NCBI GenBank assembly: GCA_965237485.1
Contig: CBDEFQ010000009.1
Coordinates: 682,001-746,000 of the forward strand
Direction of reading: 5' to 3'
Source: JAAELZ01 sp965237485
Lineage (GTDB): Bacteria > Pseudomonadota > Gammaproteobacteria > Arenicellales > Poriferihabitantaceae
DNA length: 64,000 bases
Under the pieces are notes generated by a model. The model ran no database searches. It saw only the letters and a program-made list of their open reading frames with translations, and was not told the DNA's origin. Positions 47,202 through 54,824 of this stretch are shown in pieces. A program made the position numbers and the translations under genes. The first letter of the stretch is position 1. Every line of letters begins with the position of its first letter.

Positions 47202-48239
47202 TTAACCTGATTCGAAGCGACGGCGACAAAAGCCAATGATAACCAGAGGCGTGGCGCAGTGCTTGCAACGCCAAATTGGTCTTTGTCGTTTTGGCCTGAT
47301 TGGTCCGGACGGTACAACCACCTGCAAGGCCCATTGCACTCGCTTTAAGGTTTGTTTGGCGTTGCCGTGCACAAAACCGTAATCGCGCACCCGGCGAAAC
47401 CCCTTTGGTAGAACGTGTTGCAAAACCAATGCAATGAACGCCTTTGAGTCGAGGCAGCGGGTGCGGGATTTGCCTTTGTTGTCCTGATAACGAAAGGTGA
47501 TTTGACCATCGCGATCACTGAGAATATTGTTCTCACTAATAACCCCGCGATACAGATACCGCGAGAGATATTTAAACGCCGGTAAGCCTTTGCCAATCTG
47601 CTTGCAGTGCACGATCCAGTGTTTTGGGGTGCAGGGAAGATCAAGATCGGCTGCTCGCAAAGCCCGTAGTAGCCGAGCACGGAACACGCAGGCAAGCGCC
47701 TTGCCATTGAACAAGTAGTTGCCGGGCTTGGATTGCCACAACGCTTTGTCCTTTGATAAGCCCCCATTGGGAAACACCACATGCACATGCGGGTGGTAAT
47801 CGAGCTTGCGAGTATGGGTGTGTAAAACGGTGCTAAAGCCAATGTGCTCTGCACACTTAATATCGTTCTTGGCGAAGGTTTTAAGCGTACTGGCGGCGCA
47901 ATCCATGAGTGCGTCATACACGGTTTTGGAATGGTGCTTGGCTATACGACGCAGTTCATAAGGCAAGGTAAAGGTCACCATAAAGTAATCACAAGGCAAT
48001 AATTTTGTGCTCTGGCGATCCAGCCATTCACTGCTGGCATGATTCAGACAGCGAGGGCAACTGCGGTGGCCACAGGAGCGCGGGTGGTTTTGTGATTCAT
48101 TGCACTGGCCACAATGCGTAAGCATAAGACCATATTGGGCCGTGCGGCACCCGCTAATGGCGTTGGCGGCGCTGCGCTCTGCGCCGCCCAACAGGCACAA
48201 AGCATCGGGATGGCGGTTTAGTATCGAGGCGAGTTCCAT
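47202..48239 (-). CDS. IS91-family transposase (HUH, two-tyrosine), copy B
   Basis: Identical in protein sequence to the copy at 39202-40239: zinc-binding HPRSCGHRSCPRCL, HUH motif DYHPHVHVVF, tyrosine pair in YLSRYLYRGV. The identity shows that the duplication is recent or kept identical by gene conversion. It is translationally coupled to the recombinase through TAATG. Confidence 0.93.
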   Translation of the reverse strand: MELASILNRHPDALCLLGGAERSAANAISGCRTAQYGLMLTHCGQCNESQNHPRSCGHRSCPRCLNHASSEWLDRQSTKLLPCDYFMVTFTLPYELRRIAKHHSKTVYDALMDCAASTLKTFAKNDIKCAEHIGFSTVLHTHTRKLDYHPHVHVVFPNGGLSKDKALWQSKPGNYLFNGKALACVFRARLLRALRAADLDLPCTPKHWIVHCKQIGKGLPAFKYLSRYLYRGVISENNILSDRDGQITFRYQDNKGKSRTRCLDSKAFIALVLQHVLPKGFRRVRDYGFVHGNAKQTLKRVQWALQVVVPSGPIRPKRQRPIWRCKHCATPLVIIGFCRRRFESG

Positions 48240-49138
48240 TAGGCGATCACCTCAAAGTCCAAGCCATCAATCAAGGTGTTTATCCGCGAGCCGGTGTTGC
48301 GTTGCACCACGTCGGTGAGTTGCGTGTAAAGCACCGTTGTCTTGGGACATTCATGGCCCATCTCGCGCTGGATGGCGCGCAAGTGAACGCCTGACTCGAC
48401 CAAGTGTGCGCCATAGCAGTGGCGAAAGGTGTGAATGGTAACGCGCTTATGAATGCCGCAACTTTTGACGATGACCTTAACCGATTTTTGCAAGCCGCCG
48501 CGGTCCATCGGTGCGCTGGCTGAGCGGCGAAGTTGGTTGGTTTTTCCCTGAGGAAATAGCCATTTAGGGTTACGATGACTGGCCCAATAAGTGCGCAATA
48601 AATCGAGCGTTCGATCAGGCAAAAATACAAACCGATCTTTACGACCTTTGCCGCAACGTACATGCACTTTATGGCGAGCACTGTCGATGTCAGCAATGGT
48701 CAGGTTGAGCGCCTCGCTCAAGCGCAGCCCCATGCTGTACACGCACAAAAGATAAGTTTGGTAACGCGCTTCGCGTGTCTGGTTGATGACGCGGCCCACT
48801 TCCTCCGTCGACAGAATATCAGGCAGAGTTTGAACCCTAGGCGGTTTTACAATCTCTATCCACTGCCAAGATTTGTTGAGAATGTAGCGATAAAAGAATT
48901 GCAGGCCGTTACGGTCGAGTTTTACCGTAGACCAGGAATGGCTGTGCACCAGAGACAAGAAGTAGTCCCGTAATTGTTGTTGGCTGAGCTGGTCGGGACA
49001 ACAATCAAAGAACGCCGACACTCGGCGCACAGCTCGCGAATAGCTATCTATAGTTGCGTCGGCTTTGCCTTGCAGGCGAAGTACGTTAATATGTTGTTGG
49101 TAAAGAGAGTCAAAACGAGTTTGATCTGATGAGTTCAT
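48239..49138 (-). CDS. Tyrosine recombinase of the IS91-type unit, copy B
   Basis: Same 299-residue enzyme as copy A except for one residue in the first catalytic motif region (GLRLSEALNL instead of GLRLSEVLNL). All catalytic residues (R, HxxR, H, Y) are present. Its start lies about 97 bases from the right end of the unit, so the promoter must be inside the unit, between the GCCGCTTAGCGGC palindrome and the ATG. Confidence 0.92.
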   Translation of the reverse strand: MNSSDQTRFDSLYQQHINVLRLQGKADATIDSYSRAVRRVSAFFDCCPDQLSQQQLRDYFLSLVHSHSWSTVKLDRNGLQFFYRYILNKSWQWIEIVKPPRVQTLPDILSTEEVGRVINQTREARYQTYLLCVYSMGLRLSEALNLTIADIDSARHKVHVRCGKGRKDRFVFLPDRTLDLLRTYWASHRNPKWLFPQGKTNQLRRSASAPMDRGGLQKSVKVIVKSCGIHKRVTIHTFRHCYGAHLVESGVHLRAIQREMGHECPKTTVLYTQLTDVVQRNTGSRINTLIDGLDFEVIA

Positions 49139-49226
49139 TATTTATTCCTATAAAACACACACTCAACATTGAGGGTGATAGGAATAGTGTGCTCGTTGTT
49201 GGCTCTCTTTGCCGCTTAGCGGCTTC

Positions 49227-49313
49227 GTTCAACAAAGCAATTAAAACGCTCGCCATGCTCGCTGGGGCCTCCGCAAGCTACGCATGCTCCGGCCCCTTAT
49301 TGCGACGTTGTGC
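49227..49313 (+). other. attC-like site 4, right of unit B
   Basis: Runs from GTTCAACAAAGCAATTAA to TTATTGCGACGTTGTGC. The outer arms pair (CAACAAAGCAAT against ATTGCGACGTTG) and an inner stem GGGGCC...GGCCCC is perfect. The last core, GTTGTGC, deviates from GTTRRRY. Eighty-seven bases long. Confidence 0.5.
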
Positions 49314-49435
49314 GTCAGCGGGAAGATAGGTTCTAGCAAACTAAAGAAAGATGACAAACAGTAGAGAATTAATTAATTCAACGCTGGCACCTGTCAAAAA
49401 TGCCAGAGCACAACTTTAACTAAGGATTAGATTTT

Positions 49436-50023
49436 ATGGTATCAAAAAGTAAATTTTTATTAAACACACACAGTGGCGGTGGAATCAATAAGAAACGTCG
49501 CATGCTTGCCAAAGCGGGATGGATAACCCCTACTATTTCAGTAGTGATGTTACCAGCTCATGCAGAAACAAGTCTTACCACCATTGTGTCATCTACCACC
49601 ACTTCGCCACCTTCCACTACCCCGGAGCCAGAGCCAATTGAATTAACTATAAGCACTTTTTTCGATACTAGTGTACTTCAAATTGATCAAACAACAACTG
49701 TAAATATAATAATCACTAACATTGCTACCCAACCAACCAACAGCGAAGTTCAAGTTGTTGTGACAGCGCCTGCAGATAATATTGCTAGTTTTGGTCTTAG
49801 GATACCAAGTGGATGGTCAATTTCTACTACTGGAGGCATATCAAATTTACGTTCAAATAATATTATTAATCCTGGAGAAAATGTAGTTTTCGATGCGGAC
49901 ATTACGGCAATAGGAACATCATCAAGCACTGGGCAGATGATAGCAACAATCACCGACGGAGCGGGTGGCGATATCAGGACCGATAATAATCAGTCCCAGT
50001 ACACGTTTTCAATTGTCGGCTAG
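49436..50023 (+). CDS. Exported protein with Thr/Pro-rich linker and CARDB/DUF11-like domain
   Basis: 195 residues. The N-terminus has a twin basic run (NKKRRMLAKAGW) followed by a short hydrophobic stretch ending in MLPAHAETS, like an export signal. Residues 47-70 are Thr, Ser, Pro and Glu rich. The rest is a beta-sandwich type (VLQIDQTTTVNIIITNIA, FGLRIPSGWSIS, GQMIATITDGAGG), resembling CARDB/DUF11 repeats of surface proteins. It follows attC-like site 4 and may be the last cassette, but no attC is seen after it. Bases 50024-50310 hold only a hairpin. Confidence 0.6.
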   Translation: MVSKSKFLLNTHSGGGINKKRRMLAKAGWITPTISVVMLPAHAETSLTTIVSSTTTSPPSTTPEPEPIELTISTFFDTSVLQIDQTTTVNIIITNIATQPTNSEVQVVVTAPADNIASFGLRIPSGWSISTTGGISNLRSNNIINPGENVVFDADITAIGTSSSTGQMIATITDGAGGDIRTDNNQSQYTFSIVG

Positions 50024-50217
50024 GGGAATTACTTGGCGAAGTAAGCCAAAAAGGAATTCGGGAGCATGATATTTAATTGGTCGGGCCTGAACAATAGCTC
50101 TACTTGCAGTTTCTCGGTTTAAACAATCTATAAATTTTAGGGACTTAAATCAGACCCATGATGGGCAATAAACAGACTTCACACAGATACAAACTCGGTT
50201 TGCATCCTGCAAATAAA

Positions 50218-50258
50218 GGCTGCTAGTCCATTTGTGGGCGTATAGCAGCCGTCATTTT
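50218..50258. terminator. Bidirectional terminator-like hairpin
   Basis: GGCTGCTA (50218-50225) pairs with TAGCAGCC (50243-50250), followed by GTCATTTT on the plus strand and by TTTATTT on the minus strand. It lies between two convergent genes. Confidence 0.55.
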
Positions 50259-50310
50259 ATCAGTAGAACTTGGAAACCCTCAGCACAAACTAAAACAGAG
50301 GGTACGAGCT

Positions 50311-51240
50311 CTACTCCTTATGATGGTTATCGCCGAAATACATGATGTGGCGGTCCATATCAGCGACCATTTCCGGCGTTAATTTCAAAGTACCCGTATC
50401 CAGTAACGTATGACTCGGTTGCTTTTTAGTCCACTCCTCCGCTGAACCTAGAGTGGTCAATGTGATAGACGCGCCCTTGGTGAGGTAGTGCTCAGGGATA
50501 ACAACATGAGGCTTGATGCGGTTTACAATATCCTTCGCCTGCTCATAACTCAATATATGCTGCGAAGAATCTACTGGCAACACCAACACATCAATATCAC
50601 TCAGGCCTGCCCAAACGTGGTCACTGGGGTTAGGCCGGTTGTCGCCCCACACCGCTATTCTTAGACCACCAGTTTCCAACAGATAAATATTGTTATCTAG
50701 ATGATGATAGTTGTCAGGCTCGCATTGTGGCTGGCCAAATTCGGGCATGGCATCGGTCCACTTGTACCAACCTGGCGCCTCGCAGGTGTGCTTGTCAGCT
50801 AAGCCTGTCACTCTGACATCAGAAAATTGATATTGACCACTCATTCGGTCGAGGATCATTTGCCCATTGGGTCGCTCGGTGGCGTCGTGGTCAAAGTGGG
50901 CGTGAGTTGACAGAATTGTGTCCACCTCAATTTCGGGAAACTCTTCTGGAAACCAAACGCCCCAGTATCCAGACGGGTCATTTCTCCAAGGGTCAAATAG
51001 CATTGTAAGCCCGCCAGGTGAGGTCATTTTAAAAGCCGCATGACCATAAAAATCTATGGTAACTTCGCCTGCTATAGTGGGGTCTGACGCACCGGCTTTT
51101 TGCTTAGCAATAATTTCATTATTATTTTTTACTTGTTTCCATGCTGTAGGTCCGGCATTGATCGTGCTGCTTAGAAAGCCTAAGCATAAGACACCTGAAA
51201 TAAGTATTGCGGTTAGCGGTCGTTTGATTATTGAGAGCAT
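50311..51240 (-). CDS. Secreted metallo-beta-lactamase-fold hydrolase
   Basis: 309 residues with a signal peptide (LTAILISGVLCLGFLSSTINA). The metal site motif is STHAHFDHDA (HxHxDH), with further ligands in WGDNRPNPSDH and VIPEHYL. The pattern DFYGHAAFKM at the start of the mature protein is as in UlaG-like MBL proteins. It probably acts in the periplasm on an unknown ester or lactone. It stands alone on the minus strand. Confidence 0.8.
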   Translation of the reverse strand: MLSIIKRPLTAILISGVLCLGFLSSTINAGPTAWKQVKNNNEIIAKQKAGASDPTIAGEVTIDFYGHAAFKMTSPGGLTMLFDPWRNDPSGYWGVWFPEEFPEIEVDTILSTHAHFDHDATERPNGQMILDRMSGQYQFSDVRVTGLADKHTCEAPGWYKWTDAMPEFGQPQCEPDNYHHLDNNIYLLETGGLRIAVWGDNRPNPSDHVWAGLSDIDVLVLPVDSSQHILSYEQAKDIVNRIKPHVVIPEHYLTKGASITLTTLGSAEEWTKKQPSHTLLDTGTLKLTPEMVADMDRHIMYFGDNHHKE

Positions 51241-51370
51241 TTTATTTTCCTCATACTGTGGTTTGATACTTCCTAACGTTGAATGTCAGGCACTAGAACT
51301 TCTATGAATCGACGGTACGATAGAATAGCAAACTACGGCGGCGCGACGTATATTGAAAATTTAGGAGGGT

Positions 51371-51395
51371 AATAGGGGGAAACCCCCCCTATTTT
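51371..51395. terminator. Strong G/C hairpin between the LuxR-type gene and the MBL gene
   Basis: AATAGGGGG-AAA-CCCCCCCTATTTT is a short perfect stem with T-rich end on the plus strand. It lies about 50 bases after the stop of the regulator gene and would separate it from the downstream MBL gene. The T run favours termination of plus-strand transcripts. Confidence 0.5.
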
Positions 51396-51446
51396 AAGTA
51401 ATGACTAACAAAGCGCGACCAAGTGTAAAGCCAAGGCTGGTAGATT

Positions 51447-52415
51447 TTAATTCAGCTTCGAAGTCAAATGGATATTGAGGTTGGTCGAGCGGTTCGAAAT
51501 CCCCATTTTTTTTCTGATATTTGAGCGGTGATAATCGATAGTCGAAGTGGCCGTGTTCAAAAAATTTGCAATCTCTTTGGTCTTTTTACCTTGGCGTATT
51601 AAATTGGCCACCTGAACTTCCGCGGGAGTCAGATTGCTAAAAGCATGTATCAACTCACTGGAAAACGACGACGTGATATCCTGCAAGCCAGATTCAACCA
51701 AATCGAGATAGTGTTTTTTCTTGACGTTATCCTTGCACTTCCTAGCCCTGTGTAAATTCGGAATAATCAATTCATTAAGGTTTACGAGTATAGACGCTTC
51801 AATTTCTTTTTTTGTTAATTCGTATTCCCGCAGCAATACTTTAAGCGCTGTGTTCACTTCCTCTAAGCGTTGGGTCCGACTGATTACCTGGGCCTCTAGC
51901 TTCTTTTTAATATTGGTAAGCTCCCGCCCAGCTCGCTTTCTGTCCGCAATCTCTACTAACAACTTTAAATCGTTTTCGACTACCTTTTTAAACTGAGCGA
52001 TTAATTTCTTGCATTCGATGGCGCGGTTGTCGGGGGTTAGGTCGAGCACGCATATCGTGCCAAATGGCTCGCCGTCTGGCCACAAAAGAGGAAATCCAAG
52101 GTAGAAAGTCATACCCAATTCAATATCTGGATTGCTGTCCCAGTCGGGGTCCTTAAGGGCATCGGGCACTAATAAAGAATCCCCCCGCCTGATCACCTCT
52201 TCACAATAGAGCCCAGAGCCAACAAGCCTACATTGTTCACCCGGTTTCCAAGCGTTACCTTCAGTGTTGCTGGCCACTACGACACGAATCTCGGCGGTGG
52301 ATTCAACGCGCATAATCAGTCCGGCGGGAGTACTAGCTAGACTCGCCATAAGATCGACAACTCGTTGCCAGTTTCTCAGAGTATCCTGTGGAATCCCGGG
52401 TTTCACATCCATCTT
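51447..52415 (-). CDS. GAF-domain LuxR-type transcription regulator
   Basis: About 322 residues from ATG 52415 (MDVKPGIPQDTLRNW). An upstream TTG at 52493 is also in frame. The N-terminal GAF-like domain (residues 10-160; GSGLYCEEVIRRGDSLLVPD, FPLLWPDGEPFGTICVLD) may bind a small ligand. A coiled coil follows (LEAQVISRTQRLEEVNTALK). The C-terminal LuxR helix-turn-helix reads LTPAEVQVANLIRQGKKTKE and TSTIDYHRSNIRKKMGI. A 7-bp repeat array lies just upstream, so its expression could depend on repeat number. Targets are unknown. Confidence 0.8.
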   Translation of the reverse strand, partial: KMDVKPGIPQDTLRNWQRVVDLMASLASTPAGLIMRVESTAEIRVVVASNTEGNAWKPGEQCRLVGSGLYCEEVIRRGDSLLVPDALKDPDWDSNPDIELGMTFYLGFPLLWPDGEPFGTICVLDLTPDNRAIECKKLIAQFKKVVENDLKLLVEIADRKRAGRELTNIKKKLEAQVISRTQRLEEVNTALKVLLREYELTKKEIEASILVNLNELIIPNLHRARKCKDNVKKKHYLDLVESGLQDITSSFSSELIHAFSNLTPAEVQVANLIRQGKKTKEIANFLNTATSTIDYHRSNIRKKMGISNRSTNLNIHLTSKLN

Positions 52416-52504
52416 AATATCTTCTTGACCATCAGGGACGCCTAAATATAGCAGTATTTGGACATCAGTGTCGAAACGCACTTTAGATTCCAAGTCTCGC
52501 TTAA

Positions 52505-52680
52505 GGAATTAGGAATTAGGAATTAGGAATTAGGAATTAGGAATTAGGAATTAGGAATTAGGAATTAGGAATTAGGAATTAGGAATTAGGAATTAGGAAT
52601 TAGGAATTAGGAATTAGGAATTAGGAATTAGGAATTAGGAATTAGGAATTAGGAATTAGGAATTAGGAATTAGGAATTAG
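52505..52680. repeat. Heptanucleotide tandem repeat (GGAATTA)n, about 25 copies
   Basis: Uninterrupted copies of the 7-bp unit GGAATTA over 176 bases, ending at ATAGAAG. The array starts 12 bases upstream of the TTG and 90 bases upstream of the ATG of the LuxR-type gene. Seven is not a multiple of three, so within a reading frame a change in copy number would shift the frame. Here it sits in the promoter or leader region. Confidence 0.97.
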
Positions 52681-52735
52681 AAAATAGAAGTTTGAGGTGG
52701 TTTGAGGGATATGCAGTTTTCATCTGATAATCAAA

Positions 52736-53233
52736 TCATAATGCTCGATCAAAACTTCGCAATTGTATCGCTTGCATAACATGCAATTGTTCTATGTCCT
52801 CTGCCCCTGCTAAATCTGCTATTGTTCGAGGCAGCTTTAAAATTCGGTGATAACTTCGCGCGCTCAGCCCTAAGCGTTCTATTGCTGAGTTTAAAATCTG
52901 GTTTGAACTATCATCTAATTTACAAAATACTTCTATCTGCTTAACCGAAAGCGTTGAATTTAAACAATTTTGTCGCCCTAGTTGAAGCTTCCTAGCTTTC
53001 AAAACATTAGCCCTAACTGTTGCAGTTGAAGGCTCTAAATCTGCTGGGGCGCCCAATACTTCCTGTGGAACCCTAGGCACTTCAACGTGCATATCTATGC
53101 GATCAAGCAGCGGGCCGGAGATTTTTGATCGGTACTGAGTTACTTGCGCAGGCGTGCAGGTGCAACGTTCTGGGAATTGGGAATCTCCGTAAAAGCCGTC
53201 CTTACGCCGTTGCGTTGCCATGTTGTAGTTCAT
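52736..53233 (-). pseudogene. comM/yifB C-terminal remnant
   Basis: The frame carries the last 150 or so residues of a ComM/YifB (Mg-chelatase-like) protein: GFYGDSQFPERCTCTPAQV, ISGPLLDRIDMHVEVPRV, then LSARSYHRILKLPRTIADLA. Full proteins have about 500 residues. The N-terminal AAA+ part with its Walker motifs is absent; sequence loses similarity just before GFYGD. ComM is a helicase used in natural transformation, so that function is probably lost or encoded elsewhere. Confidence 0.85.
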
Positions 53234-53235
53234 GT

Positions 53236-53431
53236 AAAATCAAACACTTACGTATTTCACGCTACTATCCAGAGCCATTAAATAGCTTTGGAGACCATAT
53301 TCGGGCTAAACGGCTTGAATTGAGTCTATTGCAAAAAGACATAGCTAAGCTACTCAACGTTGCTACTGCTACCATCGTAAATTGGGAAAAGAACAAAAGA
53401 AAACCACCATTAAAGAGTTACAAAAATATAT
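53236..53431 (+). pseudogene. XRE-type helix-turn-helix gene, split by IS4-type element
   Basis: The plus strand encodes YPEPLNSFGDHIRAKRLELS and LLQKDIAKLLNVATATIVNW, a helix-turn-helix of the short XRE-like family, then ENKRKPPLKSYKNI before the IS at 53432. After the IS (54707-54763) a short open stretch IDLIKDQQKNYPCYVREL with a stop may be its tail. No start codon is evident near the comM junction. It is non-functional. Confidence 0.6.
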
Positions 53432-54706
53432 CACTGCTGTCCCGTTAACACTAAAGAAACAGGCCTGATTTTCTCTCAATTTGATAAAATACGTTTAGCG
53501 ATAAACCGTTGAATCAAATAGGAAAATCAGACCATGTCACATTGTAATACCGTTCTAAATCAAATACTCAAAATTGTTCCGAGACATGAATTCGAGGCAC
53601 TCGCAATTCAACATCATTCGGGGCGTTCATTCCGCAGAGCGTCTCGTTGGTCACAGTTCGTGAGCCTGACTATAGCTCAATTGACTGGCCGTCATAGCTT
53701 GCGTGATATTGTTGATAATGTCAGCACTCAATCACACCGCTTGTATCATCTTGGTAGTGCCGTGTTAACGCGGTCCAATCTTTCACGCATCAATTGAGAA
53801 CAAGCCTTCGAGCCTTTATGAAGTGCTATTCTCTCAATTACTCAAGCGCTGTCAGAGCAAAACGCCAGGGCATAACTTTCGTTTCAAGAATCCCCTGTAT
53901 TCGCTGGACTCATCTACCATTGATCTGTGCTTATCGGTTTTCCCATGGGCAGACTTTCGATCAACTAAAGGGGCAATCAAACTGCATGTAGGCCTGAATC
54001 ATGATGGTTACTTACCTGAGTTTGTTAATATCACCGAGGGTAAATGTGCTGATGTTACTGCAGGCAGGAAAGTAGCTTTCCCGAAAGGCAGCATTGTAGT
54101 TATTGACCGTGGATACAACGACTATGCCTGGTATAAGCAATTGAATGACAAGGGAATATACTTTGTCACACGATTAAAGAAGAATGCTGCATACCGCCTT
54201 ATCAAGCGACATAGTGTACGCAAGGGAACGGGACTTAGCAGTGATCAAACGATTGAATTCACGGGGGTCAAAGCAGCAAAGGAGTGTTCGATTCGATTAC
54301 GCCGTATTGGTTATCGCGATGCCACTACAGGCAAGCATTATGTGTTTTTAACCAACCACTTTAAGCTCAGTGCTCAAACTATCGCCGATATTTATAAAGC
54401 CAGATGGCAGGTGGAATTATTCTTCAAGTGGATCAAGCAGAACTTAAAGGTGAAGTCATTTATCGGCACCAGCAAGAACGCAGTATTGACCCAAATATGG
54501 ATTGCGTTATGTATTTACCTAATACTGATGTTCATCAAATTGCAGTCGAAGGCGGGCAAAACGATGCAACAAATATTGAGGGTATTGCAGCTTAATTTGT
54601 TTGAAAAACGTGATTTAATGGCACTGTTGCGAGGGGACCCGATGCATCACCCAAACCTTAATCCTAATCAATTTTCGTTGCTGTGAAAGTTAACGGGACA
54701 GCAGTG
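53432..54706 (+). mobile_element. IS4-family element (DUF4372 type), third copy
   Basis: 1275 bp with both perfect 18-base termini (CACTGCTGTCCCGTTAAC). It is one base longer than the copy at 33385-34658. No 9-bp target duplication flanks it (AAAATATAT against ATTGATCTT), so the locus was rearranged after insertion or formed by recombination between copies. Confidence 0.92.
53534..54686 (+). pseudogene. IS4-family transposase, frameshifted
   Basis: Same protein as at 33405-34556, but one extra T after ATCAA (near 53795) ends the first frame at 53797. The second part, from about 53800, contains all three catalytic acids. It shares the substitution giving AYRLIKRHSV with the fragment at 42364-43250, so those two copies are closer relatives. 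Confidence 0.9.
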
Positions 54707-54824
54707 ATTGATCTTATAAAAGACCAGCAAAAAAATTACCCCTGTTATGTGCGTGAACTATAAGATGTAGAATAATAAGATTTAAAGAGCCAAATACGAT
54801 TCGTTACGCTATTAATAGCAGTGG

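Larger units (their letters stand above)
46960..49235 (-). mobile_element. IS91-type unit with tyrosine recombinase, copy B
   Basis: Second, nearly perfect copy of the unit at 38961-41235, in the same orientation, offset by 8000 bases. It has six instead of five G in the tract near 47021. Its left flank is an IS110-type remnant and its right flank a different attC-like site, so both ends are well defined. Confidence 0.8.

Noticed and set aside
52505..52680. Possible CRISPR array
   Set aside because: The unit is a 7-bp simple repeat with no spacers and no cas genes nearby.
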